DNA of 64,000 nucleotides from Pedobacter sp. MC2016-24 (lineage in GTDB: Bacteria > Bacteroidota > Bacteroidia > Sphingobacteriales > Sphingobacteriaceae). The DNA is taken from the NCBI RefSeq assembly GCF_015223055.1, contig NZ_JADFBX010000010.1, positions 116,145 to 180,144 of the forward strand. Reading direction: 5' to 3'. The notes under the pieces are model-generated. The model was not told the origin of the DNA. It saw only the letters and a program-made list of their open reading frames with translations, and searched no databases. The translations under genes were made by a program, and so were the position numbers. Positions 52,807-61,920 of the stretch are shown here, piece by piece (position 1 is the first letter of the stretch; the number at the start of each line of letters is the position of its first letter).

Positions 52807-54378
52807 TTATTCTCCAACAGGAATCGGAATGTCAATGCCGCTGGCAGCGGCTATACCAAAATTTGGTGAGCCATCTGTATTCCAGGTTAACTTTTGCATC
52901 CTCGGGGTTCTGGGAGTTCCGCTTGCATTCGGCAGACTTCTTGCATGATACACGAACCAGTTTTCTTTTCGTTCCACACCATTTGGATCCGTGTAGCTGC
53001 TGGTGAAAAAACCATTGTGCCCTGGTCCGTATACGGAGTTGGCGTCATTTCGTACAAAAACTTGCTTCTTATTGATCCAATCGGTGGCTACGGTCGGGTT
53101 TCCTCCACTGGTCAACTGAATCTGCGCCAGGCAATAATCGTCGCTGCTGTATCTGCTGGCAGAGTAAATGATGAAAACAGGACTGCCGGCATCCTTTTGT
53201 AACATAATCGGTCCTTCGTTGACACCTGCACCTATAGAACTGGGTTCATGTTTCTCCCAGGTATTGGTTGGTGATGATATCTTGACACGTGGACCATCAA
53301 TCGTCCAGGGATTAGACATGGATGCCAGATAAAGATATTGTTTATACCTGCTGGCCGTACTTTCCCAGCCTGACCAAACGAAATAGTTAGCCGATCCTAT
53401 AGTGAGTACGGTACCATCAATAGCCCACTGATCGCTTGCATCAGCTATTTTGCCCTTGAAAGTCCAGGTACCAGTCATCGGATCAGCATTGGGATTTTCC
53501 AGGACATACATGCGATGTGAATCACCCGTTCCGTCATTCGCTGCAAAATATAAATACCATTTTCCTGAAAGGAAATGCAATTCAGGGGCCCATATGTTAG
53601 ATGAATAAGCTGTTCCTGAAGGCGGGGTCCATACTACTGTTTCTGTTGCCGTTGATAGTAAGGACATGGAAGTCGTTTTTCTGAGGCCGATTTTATTTCC
53701 CCTGGTATACATAAAATAATAATATCCATCTTTTTGCGCAACATAAGGATCCGGTCTGCTGGCATCAATCAGTGGATTTTGATAATTGACATTGTGAAAA
53801 TTGAACATATCCTGTGTTCCTGAAACAGTACTCTTTTGTTTAATTTTTCTCCCTGGGGTATCATCTCCAGGATCGACCACCATTTTCATACCTGTGGCTT
53901 TGTTGGTTAAAGAGAACACATTGTTGCTGCCAGAGTAGGCAATGGACCAGCTTTGGGAATCACTGCCATTATCAGTGGCCTGCCGTAAAATATCGCCTGA
54001 TGTTGCAGAGGGTGATTCCAGGCACTTATTGCTGGTTACATTCACCAGCTTGTAATAAACTGCGTCAATTTGCAATAGCTTCCATTTTTGCCCATTGTTG
54101 GGAAACCAGGACCATTGTTGGATTGCCGCATTTTCTGCACTGGAATTACCTGTTACCTCCACCACAGGTCCGCCGGGTGATGTTGATGATATACCCCTGA
54201 TGCGGTAGGTCGCGCCATCAATCAGTGTACCCAATGGCGGGGCTGCACTGATGATCGCAGTCGCATTTTTTTGAAGTCGCATGTCTGCTTTGTCCACATC
54301 TCTGGATGGTTCTTTTTGACAAGCAGCCGTTAGGCAAAACGTAACAGCAGCAAGCCCGGTAAATAATCTTGTTTTCAT
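52807..54378 (-). CDS. GH43-family lipoprotein with ricin-type lectin domain
   Basis: A lipoprotein signal ends at LTAACQKE (Cys about 20). A ricin-type beta-trefoil follows (about 50-195; LIDGATYRIRGISSTSPGGP, QQWSWFPNNGQKWKL, SQSWSIAYSGSNNVFSL show the repeated QxW motif), which would bind sugar, then a GH43 propeller (about 200-520; LIDASRPDPYVAQKDGYYYF, SSNIWAPELHFLSGKWYLYF, WAIDGTVLTIGSANYFVWSG, GVNEGPIMLQKDAGSPVFII). The propeller resembles the shorter GH43 at 27789-28832 motif by motif, suggesting paralogues. It is a single-gene unit behind site G with a strong terminator. Confidence 0.92.
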   Translation of the reverse strand: MKTRLFTGLAAVTFCLTAACQKEPSRDVDKADMRLQKNATAIISAAPPLGTLIDGATYRIRGISSTSPGGPVVEVTGNSSAENAAIQQWSWFPNNGQKWKLLQIDAVYYKLVNVTSNKCLESPSATSGDILRQATDNGSDSQSWSIAYSGSNNVFSLTNKATGMKMVVDPGDDTPGRKIKQKSTVSGTQDMFNFHNVNYQNPLIDASRPDPYVAQKDGYYYFMYTRGNKIGLRKTTSMSLLSTATETVVWTPPSGTAYSSNIWAPELHFLSGKWYLYFAANDGTGDSHRMYVLENPNADPMTGTWTFKGKIADASDQWAIDGTVLTIGSANYFVWSGWESTASRYKQYLYLASMSNPWTIDGPRVKISSPTNTWEKHEPSSIGAGVNEGPIMLQKDAGSPVFIIYSASRYSSDDYCLAQIQLTSGGNPTVATDWINKKQVFVRNDANSVYGPGHNGFFTSSYTDPNGVERKENWFVYHARSLPNASGTPRTPRMQKLTWNTDGSPNFGIAAASGIDIPIPVGE

Positions 54379-54439
54379 TAAGCTAGGGTTTAGATTTGGT
54401 TAATTACCATTGAAATTAGGGAATGATCCTGGTGAAGTT

Positions 54440-54466
54440 TGTTCAATTTTTTGTCGATTCATCTCA
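54440..54466 (-). promoter_or_regulatory. Glycan regulon site G
   Basis: On the minus strand the repeats are TTGAGAT, TCGAC and TTGAACA. The -7 box TAATTTCA starts at 54418 and AACCAAATCTAAACC at 54401. The GH43-lectin start is 62 bp away. It is back-to-back with site H, 66 bp apart. Confidence 0.72.
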
Positions 54467-54532
54467 AAATAGGTAATACGCTGCTGGATGATATGAAAAA
54501 TGCATGTTTTGACTGGAAATGTCAGCTGAAAA

Positions 54533-54559
54533 TGAGACGCAGAGACAAAAAACTGAATA
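54533..54559 (+). promoter_or_regulatory. Glycan regulon site H
   Basis: Repeats are ATGAGAC, AGAGAC and CTGAATA. TACTTAGC at 54582-54589 is the -7 candidate, and AACCAAATTTCAGTTAAACC begins at 54597. The GH130 start is 60 bp downstream of the site. Confidence 0.6.
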
Positions 54560-54618
54560 GATTTTGTAAGTTTTATTGATTTACTTAGCGCTTGATAACC
54601 AAATTTCAGTTAAACCGT

Positions 54619-55761
54619 ATGAAAAGGATACCTTTGATTATACCCCTTTTAATGTTCTTGTTTTTAAAGAGTTCAAAAGCTCAGGATAAAGCTGCAAAAT
54701 TCGAAGATCAACTTCCGGAATGGGCTTTGGGTCCTTTTGTAAGACCTGCCGGAGTAAATCCTGTGATCTCTCCCGATGCCAAAAGCATGTTCTTCGACCC
54801 AATGAGCAAACAAAAGATTGCCTGGGAAGCAAGCGATGTATTTAACCCTGGAGCGGCTGTAAAAAACAACAAAATCTATGTGATCTATCGTGGCGAAGAC
54901 CGCTCTGGCAACGGAATAGGTAAACGTACTTCCCGGTTGGGGATTGCGGAAAGCACAGATGGCATTAAACTGAAGAAGAGCCAAAAACCGGTCATGTATC
55001 CTGATGAAGACAGTCAGAAAGAACACGAATGGCCCGGCGGTTGTGAAGACCCCCGGATTGCGGTTACAAAAGAGGGATTGTATGTCATGTTCTATACGCA
55101 ATGGAACAGAAAAATATTCAGGATAGCAGTAGCTACATCCAGAGATTTGAAAAACTGGACCAAGCATGGCCCGGCATTTCACCAGGCTTATGACGGCAGA
55201 TTTAAAGATTTGAAATGTAAATCAGCCTCCGTAGTTACTAAAATAGAAAACGGAAAACAGGTGATTACAAAAATCAATGGGAAATACATGATGTATTGGG
55301 GAGAACGTTTTATGAATATTGCCACTTCCGATGATCTCCTCAACTGGGAACCGACATTAAACAAAACTGGAGCACTTGAATTGATTGTAACCCCCAGGAA
55401 AAATCATTTTGATAGCGACATGACGGAATGTGGTCCGCCAGCAATTGTCACCGATAAAGGTATTTTGGTTTTGTACAATGGTAAAAATAAGGGGAACAGC
55501 GATAGGGATACCAATTATGCAGCAAATACTTATGCAGCTGGTCAGGTGCTGTTTGATTTGAACAATCCCTCAAAAGTTATTTCACGCCTGTCTAAGCCAT
55601 TTTTCGTCCCAACCGAACCTTTTGAAAAAAGTGGGCAGTATCCCTTCGGTACAGTTTTTATCCAGGGCCTTGTTTATTTTAAGAAAAAATGGGTTCTGTA
55701 CTACGGTGGCGCAGACAGTAGGGTAGGTGTTGCAATTTATAATCAAAATGATAACCTATGA
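54619..55761 (+). CDS. GH130-family mannoside hydrolase or phosphorylase
   Basis: I chose the ATG at 54619 (380 aa), which begins the signal peptide MKRIPLIIPLLMFLFLKSSK; a longer frame starts at 54592. The five-bladed propeller shows the GH130 motif GGCEDPRIAVT with catalytic D144, and ASDVFNPGAAVKNNKIYVIY, FDSDMTECGPPAIVTDKGIL and PFGTVFIQGLVYFKKKWVLY. GH130 includes beta-1,4-mannosyl phosphorylases and beta-1,2-mannosidases. An exported enzyme cannot use cytoplasmic phosphate conveniently, so the hydrolytic beta-1,2-mannosidase group is the better guess. It overlaps the GH2 gene by ATGA. Confidence 0.88.
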   Translation: MKRIPLIIPLLMFLFLKSSKAQDKAAKFEDQLPEWALGPFVRPAGVNPVISPDAKSMFFDPMSKQKIAWEASDVFNPGAAVKNNKIYVIYRGEDRSGNGIGKRTSRLGIAESTDGIKLKKSQKPVMYPDEDSQKEHEWPGGCEDPRIAVTKEGLYVMFYTQWNRKIFRIAVATSRDLKNWTKHGPAFHQAYDGRFKDLKCKSASVVTKIENGKQVITKINGKYMMYWGERFMNIATSDDLLNWEPTLNKTGALELIVTPRKNHFDSDMTECGPPAIVTDKGILVLYNGKNKGNSDRDTNYAANTYAAGQVLFDLNNPSKVISRLSKPFFVPTEPFEKSGQYPFGTVFIQGLVYFKKKWVLYYGGADSRVGVAIYNQNDNL

Positions 55762-58487
55762 AAATCAGTAGCCTTAAATTATTTTTGCTGTGTATTATCC
55801 TGCCCGTTCTTGTCAACGCACAAAATGCTTCATTAACTGAGCATTCTGCAGTAAATTCTATATTTCTAAGATCGCAGCAAACCTATAAGGGTACGTCTAA
55901 ATGGCAAATTCAAAAAGTTTCGGCACTTACCGAAAATGATGCTGAAATTTCTAAGCCTGGTTATCAGACCAAAGGTTGGTTGCCTGCAACAGTACCTGGT
56001 ACGGTACTCAATAGTTTAATTGCCAATAAAATTTATCCTGAACCCTATTATGGAGATCAAAATAGAAAGGAGCGTAAACTGATTCCGGATATTGCAGATG
56101 CGGGGATTGAATTTTATCATTACTGGTTTAGAACAGATTTTGAGCTTCCCAAAAGTTTTGCAGGTAAAAGAGTCTGGTTAAAGTTTCATGGCATCAATTA
56201 CCGCTCAGAAATTTGGGTAAATGGCAAACATATCGGGACTATGGCTGGAATGTTTCATGCACAGGAATTTGACATTACAGACATCGTGTCGTTTTCTGGA
56301 AAGAACGCCGTTGCGCTTAAGGTTAAACCTGTTGATGTTCCAGGAACCAGCAATAAATTTAAGAAAGAAAGGCCAGGAGCCTTTGGAGAGAATGGAAATG
56401 GGGGCGACGGTGAAATGGGCAAAAATGTGAGCATGCTGATGAGCGTTGGCTGGGACTTTACAGCACCAGATGGCATCCGCGATAGAAACACCGGAGTCTG
56501 GCGCGATGTTGAACTTTTTGCCACCAATGCCATCCTGTTAGATCATGCTTTTGTACAAACAAAGTTGCCATTGCCCGATACCACAAGTGCAAAGGAAACC
56601 ATATCAGTAGAAACTTTTAATGCGACAGATAAAGTGCAGCAGGCCATCGTGTCTGCAAAAATTGAAGGGCTGGGTAAAACGATCAGACAAACCATTGTAC
56701 TGAAGCCCAGAGAAAGAAAAACGGTTACTTTCCTGCCCGAAAATTATCCGGAATTAATCCTGAAAAATCCAAAGCTCTGGTGGCCATTAAACAAAGGCAA
56801 ACAGCATTTGTACACACTCAAATTGGCCGTGTCCGTTGATGGAATTGTAAGCCATGAACTCACAACCCGGTTCGGGATTCGGGAAATTACCTCTGACCAG
56901 CAGACGCCCGACCAAAGTCGCCGGTTCCTGGTAAACGGGTACCCTGTATTTATAAGGGGTTCAAATTGGGTGCCCGAAGCCATGTTGAGAAATACCGAGC
57001 AACGTACCTATGCAGAACTCCGGTATACGAAGCAAGCCGGCATTAATTTTTTACGATTGTGGGGCGGTGGGATTGCGGAGTCGGATTATTTTTATCAGTT
57101 GTGTGATGAAATGGGAATTATGGTTTGGTCTGAGTTTTGGATTACTGGTGATACGCGCTTCCCGACAGATACGGCCTTGTACTTTAAAAATTTAACCAGC
57201 ACAATTAAGCGCATCAGAAACCACGCTTCATCGGCCTATTATGTTTCTGCCAACGAGTCTGCGGAACTACCAGGAGCCGGTAAATTAATTTATGCTTTAG
57301 ATCCAACCAAAGGCTACCAATCGCAGTCAGAATGCTGCGGCATTCACGATGGAAGCCCGTACAAGTATGAAAATCCAATGCAGTATTTTGAAAATACAGC
57401 ATCAAAGCGTGGAAGTCGGGTAGATGGATTTAATCCGGAATACGGTACGCCAATCCTTCCCATCTTATCTTCGCTCAAAAAGTTAATGCCTGAACGTGAT
57501 TTATGGCCAATAAACAAGCCGGTCTGGGACTATCTGGATGGTGGAGGTTTTCATCAAATGACTACAAAATACCATGAAGCTGTAGAACAGTTTGGAAAGT
57601 CTGAAACCATTGAGGACTATGCTAAAAAAGCCCAATTTGTTGGCGCCATGAACTTCCGCGCGCTCTGGGAAGTCTGGAACTACAATAAGTTCAGTTTCGG
57701 TGATCGTTTCTCCTCAGGTTTATTGTTTTGGTATCACAACAGTCCGCTGCCTCAAACCGCGAGTCGTTTCTACGACTGGTTTTTGGAGCCCACAGCAGGT
57801 CTTTATTATGCACAGAATGGGTTACAACCTTTACATCCGCAATACGACTATCTAAAAAATACAGTTTCTATTGCTAACGACTATAGGCAGGCTTTTAAAG
57901 GCTACCAATTGCTGGTCAAAGTATATGATTTCAACAGCAAGGAAGTATTGGCGTTGAATAGTAGCGTAAACATTCCAGCGGATGGAACAGCAAAAGACGT
58001 GTTGAAAATTGATTTCCCTGAACAAATTACACAGATTCATTTTATTAAACTTGTACTTTTGGATCATGCCGGCAAGCAAGTTTCGGAATCGTTTTACTGG
58101 CGGTCAAAAGATGCTTACAAGGGAGCCTGGACAATGACCGGACCGGCCACATCAGGTTTTCAGGACATGGGCAAATTATCGCCTTCTAAACTTGATTTCC
58201 AGGTTACAAAAGTTAAGTCATCAAATGAATTGATCCTGAATGTCCGGATTAAAAACATCGGTCAGTCGATTTCATTTTTTACACAATTAAAATTAAATGA
58301 TGAGCACGGCTATGGAATTATGCCGGCATTTTATACCGACAATTTTTTTAACCTGCTGCCTGGCGAAGTCAAGCAAGTACGCATAGAAATTCCACATGAA
58401 TCCTTAAAAGGAAAAAAAATCAAGTTGTTTTTGGATGCCTACAATGTTTCAGAACTCATGAAGGAATTTCAAATTGAGACAAATTGA
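55758..58487 (+). CDS. GH2-family beta-mannosidase or exo-glucosaminidase-like enzyme
   Basis: The 909-residue protein has a signal peptide (1-22, ending PVLVNAQ) and the GH2 order: jelly-roll sugar-binding domain (about 50-260; GINYRSEIWVNGKHIG), Ig-like domain (about 265-375), TIM barrel (about 385-700) and C-terminal Ig-like domains of the mannosidase/exo-glucosaminidase type. Barrel landmarks are NFLRLWGGGIAESDYFYQLC and WSEFWITGD; the acid/base is E500 in SANESAEL and the nucleophile probably E561 in FNPEYGTP. It is exported and coupled with the GH130 gene, so removal of terminal beta-mannose or glucosamine from the same glycan is likely. Regulon site I overlaps its 3' end. Confidence 0.88.
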   Translation: MKISSLKLFLLCIILPVLVNAQNASLTEHSAVNSIFLRSQQTYKGTSKWQIQKVSALTENDAEISKPGYQTKGWLPATVPGTVLNSLIANKIYPEPYYGDQNRKERKLIPDIADAGIEFYHYWFRTDFELPKSFAGKRVWLKFHGINYRSEIWVNGKHIGTMAGMFHAQEFDITDIVSFSGKNAVALKVKPVDVPGTSNKFKKERPGAFGENGNGGDGEMGKNVSMLMSVGWDFTAPDGIRDRNTGVWRDVELFATNAILLDHAFVQTKLPLPDTTSAKETISVETFNATDKVQQAIVSAKIEGLGKTIRQTIVLKPRERKTVTFLPENYPELILKNPKLWWPLNKGKQHLYTLKLAVSVDGIVSHELTTRFGIREITSDQQTPDQSRRFLVNGYPVFIRGSNWVPEAMLRNTEQRTYAELRYTKQAGINFLRLWGGGIAESDYFYQLCDEMGIMVWSEFWITGDTRFPTDTALYFKNLTSTIKRIRNHASSAYYVSANESAELPGAGKLIYALDPTKGYQSQSECCGIHDGSPYKYENPMQYFENTASKRGSRVDGFNPEYGTPILPILSSLKKLMPERDLWPINKPVWDYLDGGGFHQMTTKYHEAVEQFGKSETIEDYAKKAQFVGAMNFRALWEVWNYNKFSFGDRFSSGLLFWYHNSPLPQTASRFYDWFLEPTAGLYYAQNGLQPLHPQYDYLKNTVSIANDYRQAFKGYQLLVKVYDFNSKEVLALNSSVNIPADGTAKDVLKIDFPEQITQIHFIKLVLLDHAGKQVSESFYWRSKDAYKGAWTMTGPATSGFQDMGKLSPSKLDFQVTKVKSSNELILNVRIKNIGQSISFFTQLKLNDEHGYGIMPAFYTDNFFNLLPGEVKQVRIEIPHESLKGKKIKLFLDAYNVSELMKEFQIETN

Positions 58488-58501
58488 CAAAATGTTGAAT
58501 A
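58475..58501 (+). promoter_or_regulatory. Glycan regulon site I, overlapping the GH2 stop codon
   Basis: Repeats are TTGAGAC, TTGAC and TTGAATA. The first two lie in or at the end of the GH2 coding sequence (the TGA stop is part of the second). A TTCTTTTG box is at 58523-58530 and AACCAATTATAAAACC begins at 58541. The susC start is 107 bp from the site. Confidence 0.7.
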
Positions 58502-58607
58502 AATACTATGACTTTCATTCTTTTCTTTTGTAAGGAAGAAAACCAATTATAAAACCAGGAGCAGTTTATCGGTACCGAAAGATCGGATGCTCCAAAACCA
58601 AATATTT

Positions 58608-61600
58608 ATGAACAGATTTTACTTGTCTTTTTACAGCAAGAGCATAGGGCCGAAACGAGTCTTTCTCTTACTGTTCTTCGTGTTGCTGGCTCCCATGATC
58701 GCCCTGGCACAAAACAGAACCATAAGCGGGACCGTTAGGGATGCAAAAACTGGCGAATCCCTGATCGGGGTTAGTGTCAAAATCCAGAATAGCACTTCGG
58801 GAACAAGCACCGATGGCAATGGTGCCTTCAAATTACAGGTTACCTCAAATGCAGTATTGGTGCTGTCTTATACCGGGTACGAGCCACAAACCATAACCGT
58901 AGGCGACAAAAAAGAGTTAAACGTTAGCCTGGTCGAAAACAGCAAAACCCTGGATGACATTGTGGTGGTTGGTTATGGAACCATGCGAAAAAAAGACCTG
59001 ACCGGTTCAGTTTTTCAAATTCTTCCCGACAAAATTGCTAATGATAATCCAAAAACAGTTCAGGACCTCCTTCGTGGAGCTCCAGGTTTAAATGTGGGCT
59101 ACGACCCTTCAGCTAAGGGCGGAGGATCTATAGAAATACGTGGCCGGCGATCTGTTTATGATGCCGGTGGACACAACAGCCCCCTGATCATCCTCGACGG
59201 AATGATCTTTTATGGAGAACTTTCTGAAGTTAATCCCGACGATATCGCGCAGATTGACATCTTAAAGGATGCTTCCGCAGCAGCTATTTATGGTGCTAAA
59301 GCCGCAAGTGGCGTGATCATCATCACCACCAAAAAAGGTAAACCGGGTAAGCCAGTGATCAACATGAGCATGAACACAGGGGCGACTACGAAAAGCGCTT
59401 ACCGCGAAAGGTTTAGTCCGGAAGAATATGTGCAGCACCGCGAAGATTGGTATACAAAGAACACCTATGGTGTGAACCCGGCAACAAAAGCCTATGAAGC
59501 GTATCAAACGGGTACTTATGCCAGTAAGCCGGGCTACTTTATACGTCCCGATCAATTGCCGGGAAGTGTTTCCCTGAACAACTGGAGGGGCTACAGCACC
59601 AATCAGGCGAATGAATCTGACCTGAGCATCTGGGCCAGACGATTGGGATTTACCGGTAATGCCCTACAAAACTTCCTGAGCGGAAAAACGGTTGATTGGG
59701 CTGATCATACTTTCAGAACCGGTATCAATCAGGATTATAATGGCAGTGTAAGTGGTGCTGGCGATAAAGTCAATTACTATTTATCAATGGGATATCTGAA
59801 GAACGAAGGAGCAGTACGTAGTGATGATTACCGGGCGATGCGCAGCAATATGAAAATCAATGCACAGGTAAGCAAGTGGCTGGAACTTGGAGCCAACGTG
59901 AATTTCCAGGACCGATCGGACGGTAATGTGGATATGGACCGTGATCAAACCCTGCGTAATAGTCCCTATGCCGATTATGCTGATGGTACCGGTAATCCTG
60001 TGCAGTATCCTTTGAGTCCCGAATATAGCCAGAGGGGTTATAATTATGACTTTCAAAAAAAATATTTAGCGCTTGAAAAAGGCTACACCATACTCAACAC
60101 GATTTTGAATGCCAAAGTCAAATTACCTTTTAACATTACTTATTCATTCAATGCATCACCACGCTACCAGTTTTTCTATGACCGTTATTTCATGTCGGCA
60201 GATTTGCCTGGCGCTGATCCAGCAACACGTGGGGTAAACCGTGAGCAGGCCAAAAGTTTCGACTGGTCGCTAAACAATACCCTGGCCTGGGATCATACCT
60301 TCAAACAAAAACACCACATCATCCTGACACTTGTTCAGGAAGCTGAGGAAAACCAATTCTGGAAAGATCGCATCGAAGCCCGGAAAATCTTACCTTCCGA
60401 TGCTTTGGGCTTTCACAATACCAAAAATGGCAGTAGAGAAAACAGTACTTTTTTAAGTGAGGACTCGCATCAAACAGCCGACGCCCTGTTGGCACGCTTG
60501 TTTTACTCCTATGACGACCGTTACATGCTAACCACCTCTGTTCGTAGGGACGGTTACTCGGCTTTCGGTGTTTCCAATCCTTACGCGACCTTCCCGTCTG
60601 TTGCCGGGGCCTGGACGTTTACCAATGAAAAATTCTTCAAATGGGGCAATGTCATGAATAGTGGTAAATTGCGTGTATCCTACGGTGAAAATGGTAACCG
60701 TTCTCTGGAGAATCCGTACATAGCACTGGCCAATTTATCGCCTGGAGGCGGTAAAATGCAAGGTTATATCAATTCAGCCGGGGCATTGGAATTGTATCGC
60801 TATTTATATGCCGACCGCTTGTCCAATCCAAAGTTGCAATGGGAAAAAACAGCGGCCTGGAACTTCGGACTTGATTTTGGTTTCCTTAATAACCGCATAT
60901 CTGGAAGTCTGGAATATTACCAAATGAAAACTCATGACATGATCATGAACCAGCGTTTGCCAAGTTTTACCGGATTTACCAATATCACATCGAATTTAGG
61001 ACAAGTGAACAATAGTGGAATTGAATTGGCTTTAAATACACTGAACATCAAAAATAACTTTTTGGAATGGTCCAGTACATTTGGTTTTTCTTACAATAAA
61101 AATAAGATCGTCCATCTTTATTATCAGTATCAGAATGTGCTGGATGCCCAGGGAAATGTAACTGGCAAAAAGGAAATGGACGACATCATCAATGGATGGT
61201 TTATTGGAAAGCCCATCAGCACCATTTGGGATTATCGGGTTACCGGAATCTGGCAGGCCAATGAAGTAGACGAAGCTAAAAAATACGGGCAGGTACCGGG
61301 CGATCCGAAAGTCGCCAATAACTATACGGCCGACGATGTGATCAATACAGATGGTTCTGTAACCCATGTTTATAATGACAACGATAAGGAATTCCTTGGC
61401 ACAACTGCACCGCCATACCGTTGGTCCTTACGCAATGACTTTACCTTGTGGAAAGACCTCAGTGTTTCCTTTAATGTCTATGCCTATACCGGACACAAGA
61501 GTTTATCAGGAAACTACCTCAACAATGACGACGATGGAGGACGTATGGCATATGCCATGATCAACCTGCCTAAAAAAGAATACTGGACCCTGGATAACCC

Positions 61601-61901
61601 GACCAACGATTATGGTCGTATTGAAGCCAAGGGGCCTACAGGTGCTTCTGGTGCAAAAAAATTGTACGACCGTTCATTTGTTCGTTTGGATAACATCTCT
61701 GTAGGCTATACACTTCCACAAAAGTGGACTTCAAAATTGGAATTGGAACGTGTCAAAGTTTACGGTTCTGTGCGTAATGTTGGCGTATGGTCGAACGGCT
61801 GGAAATATGGAGACCCGGAAACTTACGATGAAAACGCAAGCAGAAACTTAGAAGGTTGGTCCACACGTGTCTTTACACTTGGGCTAAATTTAGTTTTCTA
61901 A
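58608..61901 (+). CDS. SusC-family TonB-dependent glycan transporter
   Basis: I chose the ATG at 58608 (1097 aa), at 107 bp from site I as for other genes of this regulon; an ATG at 58587 would add 7 residues. Signal peptide to about residue 36 (APMIALAQ), carboxypeptidase-like domain (about 37-110; ISGTVRDAKTGESLIGVSVK), plug (about 120-240; VQDLLRGAPGLNVGYD, ILKDASAAAIYGAKAASGVI) and barrel ending VFTLGLNLVF. It is the second SusC of the window and clearly different from the one at 37681, for example in its barrel length, so it likely has another oligosaccharide as ligand. SusD follows 19 bp later. Confidence 0.94.
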   Translation: MNRFYLSFYSKSIGPKRVFLLLFFVLLAPMIALAQNRTISGTVRDAKTGESLIGVSVKIQNSTSGTSTDGNGAFKLQVTSNAVLVLSYTGYEPQTITVGDKKELNVSLVENSKTLDDIVVVGYGTMRKKDLTGSVFQILPDKIANDNPKTVQDLLRGAPGLNVGYDPSAKGGGSIEIRGRRSVYDAGGHNSPLIILDGMIFYGELSEVNPDDIAQIDILKDASAAAIYGAKAASGVIIITTKKGKPGKPVINMSMNTGATTKSAYRERFSPEEYVQHREDWYTKNTYGVNPATKAYEAYQTGTYASKPGYFIRPDQLPGSVSLNNWRGYSTNQANESDLSIWARRLGFTGNALQNFLSGKTVDWADHTFRTGINQDYNGSVSGAGDKVNYYLSMGYLKNEGAVRSDDYRAMRSNMKINAQVSKWLELGANVNFQDRSDGNVDMDRDQTLRNSPYADYADGTGNPVQYPLSPEYSQRGYNYDFQKKYLALEKGYTILNTILNAKVKLPFNITYSFNASPRYQFFYDRYFMSADLPGADPATRGVNREQAKSFDWSLNNTLAWDHTFKQKHHIILTLVQEAEENQFWKDRIEARKILPSDALGFHNTKNGSRENSTFLSEDSHQTADALLARLFYSYDDRYMLTTSVRRDGYSAFGVSNPYATFPSVAGAWTFTNEKFFKWGNVMNSGKLRVSYGENGNRSLENPYIALANLSPGGGKMQGYINSAGALELYRYLYADRLSNPKLQWEKTAAWNFGLDFGFLNNRISGSLEYYQMKTHDMIMNQRLPSFTGFTNITSNLGQVNNSGIELALNTLNIKNNFLEWSSTFGFSYNKNKIVHLYYQYQNVLDAQGNVTGKKEMDDIINGWFIGKPISTIWDYRVTGIWQANEVDEAKKYGQVPGDPKVANNYTADDVINTDGSVTHVYNDNDKEFLGTTAPPYRWSLRNDFTLWKDLSVSFNVYAYTGHKSLSGNYLNNDDDGGRMAYAMINLPKKEYWTLDNPTNDYGRIEAKGPTGASGAKKLYDRSFVRLDNISVGYTLPQKWTSKLELERVKVYGSVRNVGVWSNGWKYGDPETYDENASRNLEGWSTRVFTLGLNLVF

Positions 61902-61920
61902 CCTATTAAATTAACTAAAA

